59,532 nucleotides of DNA from an uncultured Candidatus Pelagibacter sp. Its GTDB lineage: Bacteria; Pseudomonadota; Alphaproteobacteria; Pelagibacterales; Pelagibacteraceae. The stretch is taken from NCBI GenBank assembly GCA_905620495.1, contig CAJQTK010000033.1, forward strand, positions 1-59,532. Reading direction: 5' to 3'. A model generated the notes under the pieces. The model did no database searches, was not told where the DNA came from, and was given only the letters and a program-made list of their open reading frames with translations. Of this stretch, positions 26,781 to 33,912 are shown one piece after another; positions within the stretch are counted from its first letter, which is position 1, and the number at the start of each line of letters is the position of its first letter. The translations under genes and the position numbers were made by a program.

Positions 26781-28022
26781 TTATCTTTTTGACCAAGATG
26801 GAATTGGGTGTACCAACTCAGCAGATGCCCATTTTGTAGGAGCAACAACTTTATTTTCACACTTACTACCATCATCGTTACATGATACTTGGAAAAGTAC
26901 CATTGGCTTAGATACGTTTTGGCCACCTTCAGCAAATTTTATGTTTCCATAAAAAGTTTGCATGTCAGTTGCAGCTAAAGCATCTCTAACTTTTTTAGTA
27001 TCAAATGATTGTGCTCTTTCGAACGCATCTTTGTAAACTAATAAAGCAGCTGATGATTCTGCAGCTTGGTATGGCGGTGCATATCCAAAAGCTTTAGTAA
27101 AGTCAGCATCATATTTCATACCACCACCAAAGAACTTATCTTTGTACGATAGAGATTTATGCCACTGAGAAGCACAAAGTGCATACTCGGAAGCTTTACC
27201 ATGTTGCTTAGATAATTTAGCAGCATCACAGTGAGTCATTGCTAACATTTTCACGTCAACTTTCATTTCTGAGATTTGTCTAATAGCTGTCAAAGCACCT
27301 TTAGTATGACCTGAAACTACAAGAACATCTGGATTAGTAGCTTTTACTTTTGATAAAGTAGCAGCCATATCGTTAAGCTCTTTTGGTAACTTGTCATCTA
27401 TAATGATTTTAGAACCTGTTCTTTTAGCAGCTTCAACAATACCTAATCTCACATCTTGTGAGAAAGCGTCTTGTTCAAATGCCATTGCAATCTTAACTGG
27501 TTTTCCACCATTTTTTTCAACTGCAAGATCAATTGCTACATCAAGATATAAATTTGCTGGAGCTAGAACTGCAAATAAATATTTGTATCCTTTGGTGAAT
27601 AACGATCTAGATGCACCGTTTGCTTCAACCATAGGAACTTCATATTTTTCAGTCACAGGCGCCATAGCTTTTGTAAGTCCTGAGCTATATGGTCCAAGCA
27701 TGAACTGAACACCATCTTGTTGGATTAATCTTTCTGCAAGTTGAGCTGCTCTTCCTGAGTTTGATTCATCATCGTAATAAATGATTTCAAATTTGTAAGT
27801 TTTCCCACCAACTTTAACACCACCCATGCCGTTAATTCTGTCAACTGCTAAGTTATAGCCGTTTTGAGTATGAACACCATTAGATGAATATTTTCCAGTC
27901 AATGAAACTGCTGCACCTAAAATAATTTTATCCCCAACAACTTTCGCAAAAGATATTGTTGAAGCTGAAATTAAAAGGGCAATAGCAGAAACTAAAGTAA
28001 TAAGTATATTTCTGATTTTCAT
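26781..28022 (-). CDS. Periplasmic substrate-binding protein, Liv-type (set 3)
   Basis: A 413-residue type I binding protein with signal peptide (cleavage around STISFAKV) and opening IILGAAVSLTGKYSSNG. Blocks YYDDESNSGRAAQLAERLI and MLGPYSSGLTKAMAPV are typical of amide/urea/branched-chain binding proteins. A strong GAGG Shine-Dalgarno lies before the ATG. The ligand is undetermined; the operon partners (secreted hydrolase, AzlCD, GlaH) point to an amino acid or short carboxylate. Confidence 0.93.
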   Translation of the reverse strand: MKIRNILITLVSAIALLISASTISFAKVVGDKIILGAAVSLTGKYSSNGVHTQNGYNLAVDRINGMGGVKVGGKTYKFEIIYYDDESNSGRAAQLAERLIQQDGVQFMLGPYSSGLTKAMAPVTEKYEVPMVEANGASRSLFTKGYKYLFAVLAPANLYLDVAIDLAVEKNGGKPVKIAMAFEQDAFSQDVRLGIVEAAKRTGSKIIIDDKLPKELNDMAATLSKVKATNPDVLVVSGHTKGALTAIRQISEMKVDVKMLAMTHCDAAKLSKQHGKASEYALCASQWHKSLSYKDKFFGGGMKYDADFTKAFGYAPPYQAAESSAALLVYKDAFERAQSFDTKKVRDALAATDMQTFYGNIKFAEGGQNVSKPMVLFQVSCNDDGSKCENKVVAPTKWASAELVHPIPSWSKR

Positions 28023-28058
28023 TTTATTTTCCTCTATTAGTTTTTAATTTAAAAATTA

Positions 28059-28087
28059 ATTAAACTCCTAAATCATAGAATAAACAA
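28059..28087 (-). promoter_or_regulatory. Possible promoter of the set-3 Liv array
   Basis: On the minus strand TTGTTT (28087-28082), a 17-base spacer and TTTAAT (28064-28059) precede the binding-protein gene by about 35 bases. The boxes are moderate matches, and the region is AT-rich, so other placements are possible. Confidence 0.4.
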
Positions 28088-28108
28088 GTCTGTAATAAAA
28101 AATGCGAC

Positions 28109-28723
28109 TTAATACTTTTGAATAAAAGCTATGATTATTGCAATTACTATCAATACACACGCTGAAATTGTGTTTATAACTTTTGGATTTGCTTTAATCC
28201 AAACAATTAATTTTCTAGCAAGTACAGCGTAAGCAATTAAAGATAAAAAATCTAACACTACATAAGTAGTGATCAAAATAAGAAATTGAAAAATATAATT
28301 TGAATTAAAATCAATAAACTGTGGAAAAATTAACGGAAAGAACATCCAAGCCTTAGGACTTGTTCCTGCAACTAAAAAACCATCTTTAAAAAAAGAAAAA
28401 AAACTTTTAGATGAAATATTTTTTGAATTAATATCTTTTGGTCTTGACTTATAAATATCGTAAGCAAGATAGATTAAATAAGCAATTCCAATCCACTTAA
28501 ATGTATTTAAAAAATTTGGGTTATCAACAAAAAAGGATCCAAGAACAAAGATTACTAAAGTTGCCTGAATAATATTTGCAGTGATATCTCCAAGAGCTGT
28601 CCAAATACATTTTTGAACTCCATAATTCATTGAATATGAAATGATCACAATTCTAGGTGTTCCAGGTGTAATAAATAAAAATAATATTATCTGAAGAAAA
28701 AGAAAGTAATTTAAGGGGAACAT
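28109..28723 (-). CDS. LysE-family amino-acid exporter
   Basis: A 204-residue membrane protein with six hydrophobic segments and the LysE/RhtB opening FITPGTPRIVIISYSMNYG, then GDITANIIQATLV. The family exports lysine, homoserine, threonine and related compounds. It stands alone between the set-3 binding protein and a divergent DUF2805 gene; a 10-base inverted repeat lies just upstream of its start. Confidence 0.88.
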   Translation of the reverse strand: MFPLNYFLFLQIILFLFITPGTPRIVIISYSMNYGVQKCIWTALGDITANIIQATLVIFVLGSFFVDNPNFLNTFKWIGIAYLIYLAYDIYKSRPKDINSKNISSKSFFSFFKDGFLVAGTSPKAWMFFPLIFPQFIDFNSNYIFQFLILITTYVVLDFLSLIAYAVLARKLIVWIKANPKVINTISACVLIVIAIIIAFIQKY

Positions 28724-28735
28724 TTTAATCGTTTG

Positions 28736-28783
28736 GATAGTCCTAAAAAAACCGGGAGCTAAAGATGGCTAAATAGGACTATC
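28736..28783. repeat. Perfect 10-base inverted repeat in the lysE/DUF2805 divergent region
   Basis: GATAGTCCTA at 28736-28745 and TAGGACTATC at 28774-28783 are exact reverse complements with 28 bases between. The loop also holds a direct repeat GCTAAA. A TATAAT box at 28791-28796 facing the DUF2805 gene follows directly, so the right arm would sit in the spacer of that promoter. It may be an operator or a stem of an RNA leader. Confidence 0.6.
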
Positions 28784-28849
28784 GTGAAGTTATAATAGCA
28801 TGAGCCCAAATAGAATGCATTAATCATTTTTTTCAAATATAAGGGATTT

Positions 28850-29146
28850 ATGAAAAAAAAAGGTCACACCCCCATAATTAGAGTTAAAAATCCAAAACCC
28901 CATATATCAGATCCTGACTGGATAGTCTGGGCTGCTTGGGCAGACCGTATTACTTTTGAGGAAATTGAGCAAAAGACCGGAAAGACAGAAGCTGAGGTTA
29001 TTAAGATTATGCGTAGATCTATAAAACCAGTTTCTTTTAGATTGTGGAGAAAAAGAGTTAATCAAAAAAGCATTAAACACAGAAAAAAGTTTGAATATTC
29101 CAGAAAAGAAATAACTAGCAAAATTAAAAAGAATGATTATTTATAA
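28850..29146 (+). CDS. DUF2805 / TIGR03643-family small protein
   Basis: A 98-residue basic protein with the family core DWIVWAAWADRITFEEIEQKTG, EVIKIMRRSIKP and SFRLWRKRV. The first half looks like a helix-turn-helix (ITFEEIEQKTGKTEAEVIKIMR), so nucleic-acid binding is possible, but no function is established that I know of. It lies three bases before the glutaredoxin gene. Confidence 0.85.
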   Translation: MKKKGHTPIIRVKNPKPHISDPDWIVWAAWADRITFEEIEQKTGKTEAEVIKIMRRSIKPVSFRLWRKRVNQKSIKHRKKFEYSRKEITSKIKKNDYL

Positions 29147-29149
29147 CTT

Positions 29150-29404
29150 ATGAAAAACGTAACAATTTATACAGGTCCACTTTGCAATTTTTGTGATGCA
29201 GCAAAAAAATTATTAACTAGAAATAATGTTGTATATAAAGAAATTAATATTGCAACGGTTGATGGTGCAATGGATGAAATGATTTCAAAAGCTAATGGTA
29301 AAAGAACAATTCCTCAAATCTTTTTTAATGATCAGCACGTTGGTGGTTACGATGATGTTAGAGCTTTAGAAAAAAGCGGTGAACTTAAAGATTTAATTAA
29401 ATAA
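29150..29404 (+). CDS. grxC: Glutaredoxin 3
   Basis: An 84-residue thioredoxin-fold protein with redox site CNFC (GPLCNFCDAAKKLL), the cis-proline TIPQIFFND and the glutathione-binding GGYDDVRAL. The usual glutaredoxin-3 active site is CPYC/CPFC; here the second residue is asparagine. It is co-oriented with DUF2805. It reduces protein disulfides or mixed disulfides with glutathione in the cytoplasm. Confidence 0.93.
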   Translation: MKNVTIYTGPLCNFCDAAKKLLTRNNVVYKEINIATVDGAMDEMISKANGKRTIPQIFFNDQHVGGYDDVRALEKSGELKDLIK

Positions 29405-29408
29405 ATAT

Positions 29409-30137
29409 TTAATCGATAACTGTTGCAGTAACATCAGGTTTTCCACCATACAGTCCTTGGTTTTGAGTGATTGCAGCTGCACAGCCACCACTTGAACCCT
29501 CATAAGCTAGTGCACTTGAAGTTCCAAAAGCAAGTTTTAATGTTGGAATTTTTCCTGGCTCTAGTTTTAATGCTTTTGTAAAAGCACCTCTATATTGAAA
29601 AAATTCGTCATCATTATCAACTGTTCCAGCAGCTTGCGCTGTTCCTGTTCCATCTCCTGCACTAATACTATTTATTTCATCACCTAAACCACTTATAGTC
29701 ATTGCCATATACATTGTGACTTCAGCTAAATCGCCAGCGGAAACGCTTCCGACAACATTTTTGGAAATATCCCCGCTATCCGTTGCTGTGTAACACGTTT
29801 GTGAACCATCATTTAAAGAACCTTTAATTGTAACCGCTCTTTTCATTGTTACTTGATAATATGTATAGCTTGTTCCAAAAGGAACTGCACTAAAGTTTCC
29901 ATAACTTGCAGCTGCTACACCAGCTGTTGTAGCTGCTATATCAATCGTCCCAGAATCGCCAGAACCAACAACTAAAGGAGATAAACAAGTTGAAGCACTA
30001 CTACCATCTGCACATAGCTCCAAATATGTCATTGTAATTTTATATGAGGTAGCTTCTCCAGTTGCACTAACTGCATAGCTTTTGTTTGATAGAAAAACTA
30101 AAACTAATAGAGAAAAAATAAATTTAATTTTTTTCAT
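29409..30137 (-). CDS. Secreted protein of unknown function next to the inverse autotransporter
   Basis: A 242-residue protein with a signal peptide (FIFSLLVLVFLSNKSYAVSA). The mature part is rich in S, T, G and A with few charges, predicted beta-rich, with four or more cysteines in short loops (LCADGSSASTCL, QTCYT, GGCAAA). No known domain recognised. It follows the inverse-autotransporter gene by two bases on the same strand and is probably a surface or periplasmic partner of it. Composition differs from the K/N/I-rich norm of the window. Confidence 0.7.
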   Translation of the reverse strand: MKKIKFIFSLLVLVFLSNKSYAVSATGEATSYKITMTYLELCADGSSASTCLSPLVVGSGDSGTIDIAATTAGVAAASYGNFSAVPFGTSYTYYQVTMKRAVTIKGSLNDGSQTCYTATDSGDISKNVVGSVSAGDLAEVTMYMAMTISGLGDEINSISAGDGTGTAQAAGTVDNDDEFFQYRGAFTKALKLEPGKIPTLKLAFGTSSALAYEGSSGGCAAAITQNQGLYGGKPDVTATVID

Positions 30138-30139
30138 AA

Positions 30140-31012
30140 TTATTTACTTGTTACAATAATTGATCCTTGTATTTCTACGACCATCTTATTCCTCCTTCTA
30201 ACTTTTTCCTTTAATTTATGATCCATTTTTCTTTTTTCAAACATGTCATTTGATAAACCATCAGACATAACCATAGTTTTTTCTTTTGGTGGATAAATAT
30301 AATTAATATTTAAAGAGGTCTCGTCATCAACTCCAGTTAAAGAAGATTGGTCTAAACTCGCTACAACTTCAACAGAATTTGAAACGTCTAATTCTAAAGA
30401 ATAAATATTACCTTTTGTGTCACTTGATGCTTTTTCTGATTCCCATTTATAACCATTATAATTAATTCTTGCCCATGGAGCTCTTGGAATTTGTGATGTC
30501 AAATTATAGTCCCAACCTGATAAAACTTGTTCTGTATCACCATTTACAGCTTTAGAATTTGAAATTTTTGTATAGCTGTTTGCAGTTAAATCTAAAATTG
30601 AACCTTTAGCCTCTATACCTAGACCTAATCTTGATTGTCCATTTATTAATTCTCTATCGTAGAATGTATTAGCTCCAAACATAAAATTTTTATCTTCTGA
30701 TAATTTTCTGTAACCCAATCCTAAATTTCCTATAATTCTTCCAGAACTATTTATCTCTTGGTTCATTAAACTAAATTGAGTAAAAAAATTTGAATTATCA
30801 GTAGCTTCAATATCTCTTACACCTAGTATTGAAAAATTTAGCTGATCCTCATCACCATCATTATAATCTAAAGATACTTCTGTAATACCTTCACCAGGAA
30901 TTAAATTAGATATTTTTTCAGCTGCTTTATCTAGAGCTTGTGATGCTACATCTGCATTAGTTGCAGTAGAGATAAGTAAAGCAAGAATTGGTATTAAAAT
31001 TTTATTCATCAC
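30140..31012 (-). CDS. Inverse autotransporter (intimin/invasin-type) beta-domain protein
   Basis: A 290-residue protein with a signal peptide (ILIPILALLISTATNADV) and the inverse-autotransporter barrel pattern NLGLGYRKLSEDKNFMFGANTFYD, LGIEAKGSILDLTANSY and GWDYNL, which anchors intimin and invasin in the outer membrane. The large C-terminal passenger of those adhesins is missing: after the barrel only about 40 basic residues remain. It may be a membrane anchor or pore used by the neighbouring secreted protein. The barrel looks short for a complete twelve-strand domain, so truncation is possible. Confidence 0.82.
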   Translation of the reverse strand: MMNKILIPILALLISTATNADVASQALDKAAEKISNLIPGEGITEVSLDYNDGDEDQLNFSILGVRDIEATDNSNFFTQFSLMNQEINSSGRIIGNLGLGYRKLSEDKNFMFGANTFYDRELINGQSRLGLGIEAKGSILDLTANSYTKISNSKAVNGDTEQVLSGWDYNLTSQIPRAPWARINYNGYKWESEKASSDTKGNIYSLELDVSNSVEVVASLDQSSLTGVDDETSLNINYIYPPKEKTMVMSDGLSNDMFEKRKMDHKLKEKVRRRNKMVVEIQGSIIVTSK

Positions 31013-31109
31013 TGTAATATTTATAGTAAATAATTACATTAGATATAGATAAATAACCTAAAATGAGTTTTTAAATGACTAAAACTAGATCTTTTTTAAG
31101 TTGCTACCT

Positions 31110-31553
31110 TTAAGCTTCTTTAAATTTTTCAAGCAAAGCAAAAATATCTTTTCCATCAGCCTTGCCTAATGGTTCGATTGTTTCTTTAAATTTTTTACCT
31201 AAACTTAACCCTTCTGATTTAGAATAATATAATAATCGTCTATTACATAATTTTTCTAATTTTCTTCTTACTGTTTCTTGAGACATTAATAAATTTTCTG
31301 AGACTGCAAAAATCGTCAATTTTCTATCTTGCATTAATTGTTTATTTTCTTCTGTTTCAGTTTCAGCGAAGGTTTCTGTCCAATCTAATGTTTTACCTTT
31401 ACTCATAGTTTGAAAAAGAAAATGTGAATATACTGTTAATAAAATCATGTGACTTTCATAATCATGTTTCACAAGTTTTTTTACATTTAAAAAATGATTA
31501 ATATGATGAGATATTGTTGAATATATTAATTTATTATTTATTGATTTAATCAC
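31110..31553 (-). CDS. Winged-helix DNA-binding regulator
   Basis: A 147-residue protein. The segment around residues 78-110 (LTIFAVSENLLMSQETVRRKLEKLC) is a helix-turn-helix resembling Crp/MarR-type winged helices, where SQETVRRKLEKL is the recognition helix. No nucleotide-binding domain is present, so it is not a full Crp. It sits between the inverse-autotransporter operon and the secreted hydrolase, both on the same strand, and may control them. Confidence 0.65.
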   Translation of the reverse strand: MIKSINNKLIYSTISHHINHFLNVKKLVKHDYESHMILLTVYSHFLFQTMSKGKTLDWTETFAETETEENKQLMQDRKLTIFAVSENLLMSQETVRRKLEKLCNRRLLYYSKSEGLSLGKKFKETIEPLGKADGKDIFALLEKFKEA

Positions 31554-31556
31554 GAC

Positions 31557-32693
31557 TTAAAGCAGGTTTTCTTTAAAGAAATTTATAAACTGAGGTAGAT
31601 ATTCTTCACCATGCTTACCTCCTACCATTGCACCTCTTTTTAAACATTTTTCTTTCTTAAACATTTTAAAAACTAATTTCATTGTTTTCTTTGGTTCTTC
31701 TTCAGTTGCTTTTATCCATTCTGCTTGAGAAGCAAAAAGTTTATATTTCTTTAAACCTAAATCAACTATTGGCCCAGTTACATTTCCTTCATTATCTATA
31801 CGAACAGCAGGACAAGTGTGCATAGTCATTGCCTTTACTTTTTTTGGTTTAAAACCTCCATGCCAATCATGATGCCAACCTTCCTTAATATCAATTTTTA
31901 TTTGTCCTGGTTTAGCTTTAATTTTTTTTACATGCTCTTCACAAGGTTTGGCCAAAGTAAGATTATCTATACTTCCATGAACATAAAGCATTTTAGTATT
32001 ACTTGTAATTTCTGGTTCTAAAAATAAACCTGCCATTCTACATTCGGCTGCTTCCCCTACTATTGCATCAAAACCCTCTGTCCCTTCTAAAAATAAAGAT
32101 GTAAATTTAATATCAGAAACCATAAGAGCATTAGTTCCCCCTCTTGAATGTCCAGTTAGACCTATCTTGCCATTTGATCTTGGATGATTTTTTAAAACTT
32201 TATAAGCCATCATTGTGTCAATTGCTGCAGAAGCAATTGTAGCATTGGATTGATCTCTCCATGTACTTGTCACCCCTCTGCTACAAAAGTTATCTATAAA
32301 CATTACGCCAATTCCCAAATCTAAAAGTTTTTTTTGGCCACTATTTATAAACTCACTAAAGATATAAGCATCTGCTCCACCACTTGCATGTGCCCAAATA
32401 ACAATCGGAACTTTACCTGATCCCTCAGGTAATAATAGATAGCTAGTAATTTCTATTGGATGTTTTTTATGTGCACCAACAATTACAGCTCTTTGATCAA
32501 AGCCTGTATAAGAATTAAATTTAATAAACTCACCTCCTGGAAATACTTTAGAAGCTGGTACTAAAAGAGATTTTTTTTTAGAACAGTGCTGTTTAGGGCT
32601 AAACTCTTTTATATTAATCTTTTTTTTATAATGGTCTGCATAAACGCTTGTTGTAAATAAAACTGTTATTAATATTAAAATTATTTTGTTCAT
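31557..32693 (-). CDS. Secreted alpha/beta hydrolase (dienelactone-hydrolase-like)
   Basis: A 378-residue protein with a signal peptide (ILILITVLFTTSVYADH) and hydrolase blocks: IVIWAHASGGADAY (oxyanion region), nucleophile elbow GHSRGGTNAL, acid region YVHGSIDN and late histidines in GWHHDWHGG. Acts in the periplasm or at the surface; substrate unknown. Only distantly like the hydrolase in the Liv set-3 operon. Its stop lies three bases before the regulator start, suggesting co-transcription. Its own ATG overlaps the end of the truncated ilvC frame by four bases. Confidence 0.82.
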   Translation of the reverse strand: MNKIILILITVLFTTSVYADHYKKKINIKEFSPKQHCSKKKSLLVPASKVFPGGEFIKFNSYTGFDQRAVIVGAHKKHPIEITSYLLLPEGSGKVPIVIWAHASGGADAYIFSEFINSGQKKLLDLGIGVMFIDNFCSRGVTSTWRDQSNATIASAAIDTMMAYKVLKNHPRSNGKIGLTGHSRGGTNALMVSDIKFTSLFLEGTEGFDAIVGEAAECRMAGLFLEPEITSNTKMLYVHGSIDNLTLAKPCEEHVKKIKAKPGQIKIDIKEGWHHDWHGGFKPKKVKAMTMHTCPAVRIDNEGNVTGPIVDLGLKKYKLFASQAEWIKATEEEPKKTMKLVFKMFKKEKCLKRGAMVGGKHGEEYLPQFINFFKENLL

Positions 32694-33025
32694 AAAATTT
32701 GAAACCTAAATTGGGTTAACAATAACCCTATTAGATTAAAGTGTCTAATAATCAAAAATATCTTGACCCACTCTGCTGCTTTAGATAATTTCATAACCTT
32801 AAAACCCTTAGACTCAGCTTTAGATATGTTCTTTGAATCTTCTCGTAAAGCTATTACAATATTGCTTATTCCACTGTCTTGTAAGTTTAATGCATGAGCT
32901 TGGGCTTGATTACCAAAACCAAATATTGCGATTCTTTTATTATTAATTAAGTCTATTTTTGAGTCACTTTGAGATTTATTATTTTTTGTTTTTTTTTCAG
33001 AATTAAATATATCGAATAAACCCAT
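32690..33025 (-). pseudogene. ilvC: Truncated second ketol-acid reductoisomerase (IlvC) N-terminal domain
   Basis: The 111-residue frame begins with an unrelated lysine-rich leader, then about residues 25-87 match the N-terminal Rossmann domain of the intact IlvC in this window: KRIAIFGFGNQAQAHALNLQ against [20 protein letters not shown], and SKAESKGFKVM / KAAEW. After AAEW the match stops and an unrelated hydrophobic tail follows. The catalytic knotted domain is missing altogether and the GxGxxG last glycine is alanine. It is a relic or a domesticated nucleotide-binding fragment. Confidence 0.85.
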
Positions 33026-33130
33026 AACTATATTTTAACTTTGATTAATTTAGATACATTCATGAACCCAGACCCTACCAAGCCTCTAATCAGGTGTCTA
33101 GGTAATGGAATGATTGCCCCTGATCCGCGG
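33026..33130. other. Non-coding gap with GC-richer core and inverted repeat
   Basis: The segment at about 33064-33130 is richer in G and C than its surroundings and has ATCAGG (33088-33095 area) facing CCTGAT (33117-33123 area). No credible open frame crosses it. It lies between the IlvC relic and the zinc-ribbon gene and may be a folded RNA, a promoter/operator, or the scar of a lost gene. Confidence 0.4.
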
Positions 33131-33328
33131 TCAAAACTGTGCTATTCTTGGTCCTTTATGAATTGAATAACATTTACGGCATATTGGACCTGTGTTTAGG
33201 TTACCTTCTCCAAATTCCATAGTAATAGTTGCTTGAACTTGCTCGTGGTCTCCACAATTTATACAACGATCAATAGTTGGTGCTGTTGAATTTTCTGTTA
33301 GTGATGAATGACCTTTGGACCAACTCAT
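33131..33328 (-). CDS. Small zinc-ribbon-like protein
   Basis: A 65-residue protein with two cysteine pairs, CINC and CRKC, about 30 residues apart, as in a zinc ribbon, with one short beta-type segment between. No family recognised. It lacks a clear Shine-Dalgarno sequence. It could be a real small metal-binding protein or part of the scrambled patch around it, but the preserved CxxC pairs favour a real gene. Confidence 0.6.
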   Translation of the reverse strand: MSWSKGHSSLTENSTAPTIDRCINCGDHEQVQATITMEFGEGNLNTGPICRKCYSIHKGPRIAQF

Positions 33329-33505
33329 ATTGAAATATTTTTTGGTAGAATTTTTGTAGAATATTTTTTTATTTATTTTTTAAAATAAAATTTTTTTTAA
33401 GTTAAAGGAATCTTTATTTCTATTTTATACCCGAAATCTATTTAGTTGTGACTAGCTGTCTAAAACCTTAATCTTTACAGCTATATAATCTAAAGGTTAA
33501 ACTAT

Positions 33506-33661
33506 ATGAATGGATCGTGTTTAAGAGTCCAAAACTACGTTCTAAACGCGAGTGGTACCTCTTCGAGTCCGTTCGGCTATGCAAGAACGAACGGAGCAAC
33601 AGCGACGTTCTTAGGAGCTCCGACAGAAAAAATACAACTCCAACGAGTCATTTGCTTATAA
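33506..33661 (+). other. GC-rich element with a 51-codon frame and strong hairpin; coding or RNA status unclear
   Basis: By eye about half of the bases from 33520 to 33625 are G or C, far above the window. A frame from ATG 33506 to TAA encodes MNGSCLRVQNYVLNASG... with AAAGG upstream, but uses GTC, CTC, ACG, GCG, CCG and TCG codons that are rare in the genes around it. TCCGTTCG (33568-33575) and CGAACGGA (33588-33595) make a perfect eight-pair hairpin, and GGAGC/GCTCC follows. It may be a structured RNA or recently acquired DNA. No known RNA family recognised. Confidence 0.4.
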
Positions 33662-33664
33662 TAA

Positions 33665-33886
33665 ATACAAAATAATGATGAAAGATATACAGGTAATTTA
33701 GGATTTGGAAAAAGAATTCTAAGTGATGATAAAACTCTAATAACAGGTTTTAATACTTTTTTAGATCATGATGATCATGGTAATACAAGAGCAAGTATAG
33801 GTGCGGAATTAAAAGGAGCTGTTTTAGAATTAACATCTAATTATTATATGGGTATTAGCAATGGAACAGATGAAAAAGTTTTATGA
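33665..33886 (+). pseudogene. Fragment of a second inverse-autotransporter beta-domain
   Basis: A plus-strand frame without a start codon encodes ERYTGNLGFGKRILSDD, TGFNTFLDHDDHGNTRAS and IGAELKGAVLELTSNYYMG. It aligns with the intact protein at 30140-31012 (GNLGLGYRKLSEDK, GANTFYD, LGIEAKGSILDLTANSY) through DEKVL against TEQVL, then hits TGA. It has about 70 residues from the middle of the barrel, with opposite orientation to the intact gene. It is clearly diverged, so it is not a fresh duplicate. Confidence 0.88.
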
Positions 33887-33912
33887 AAATTGATTTTTAC
33901 TATGGGTAATTT

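Larger units (their letters stand above)
33329..33912. other. Gene-poor stretch: AT-rich leader, GC-rich hairpin element, autotransporter fragment
   Basis: This 584-base stretch has no full gene. First comes very AT-rich DNA (to about 33420), then a segment with TATAAT at 33483-33488, then the GC-rich element with a 51-codon frame (33506-33661), then the decayed inverse-autotransporter fragment (33665-33886). No mobile-element ends, tRNA or direct repeats that would flank an insertion were seen. Confidence 0.6.

Noticed and set aside
26728-26952. 74-codon plus-strand frame
   Set aside because: Crosses the terminator hairpin and the 3' end of the binding-protein gene; no support.
33541-33625. 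Possible tRNA because of TTCGAGTCC
   Set aside because: No pairing for T-stem or acceptor stem around it on either strand.
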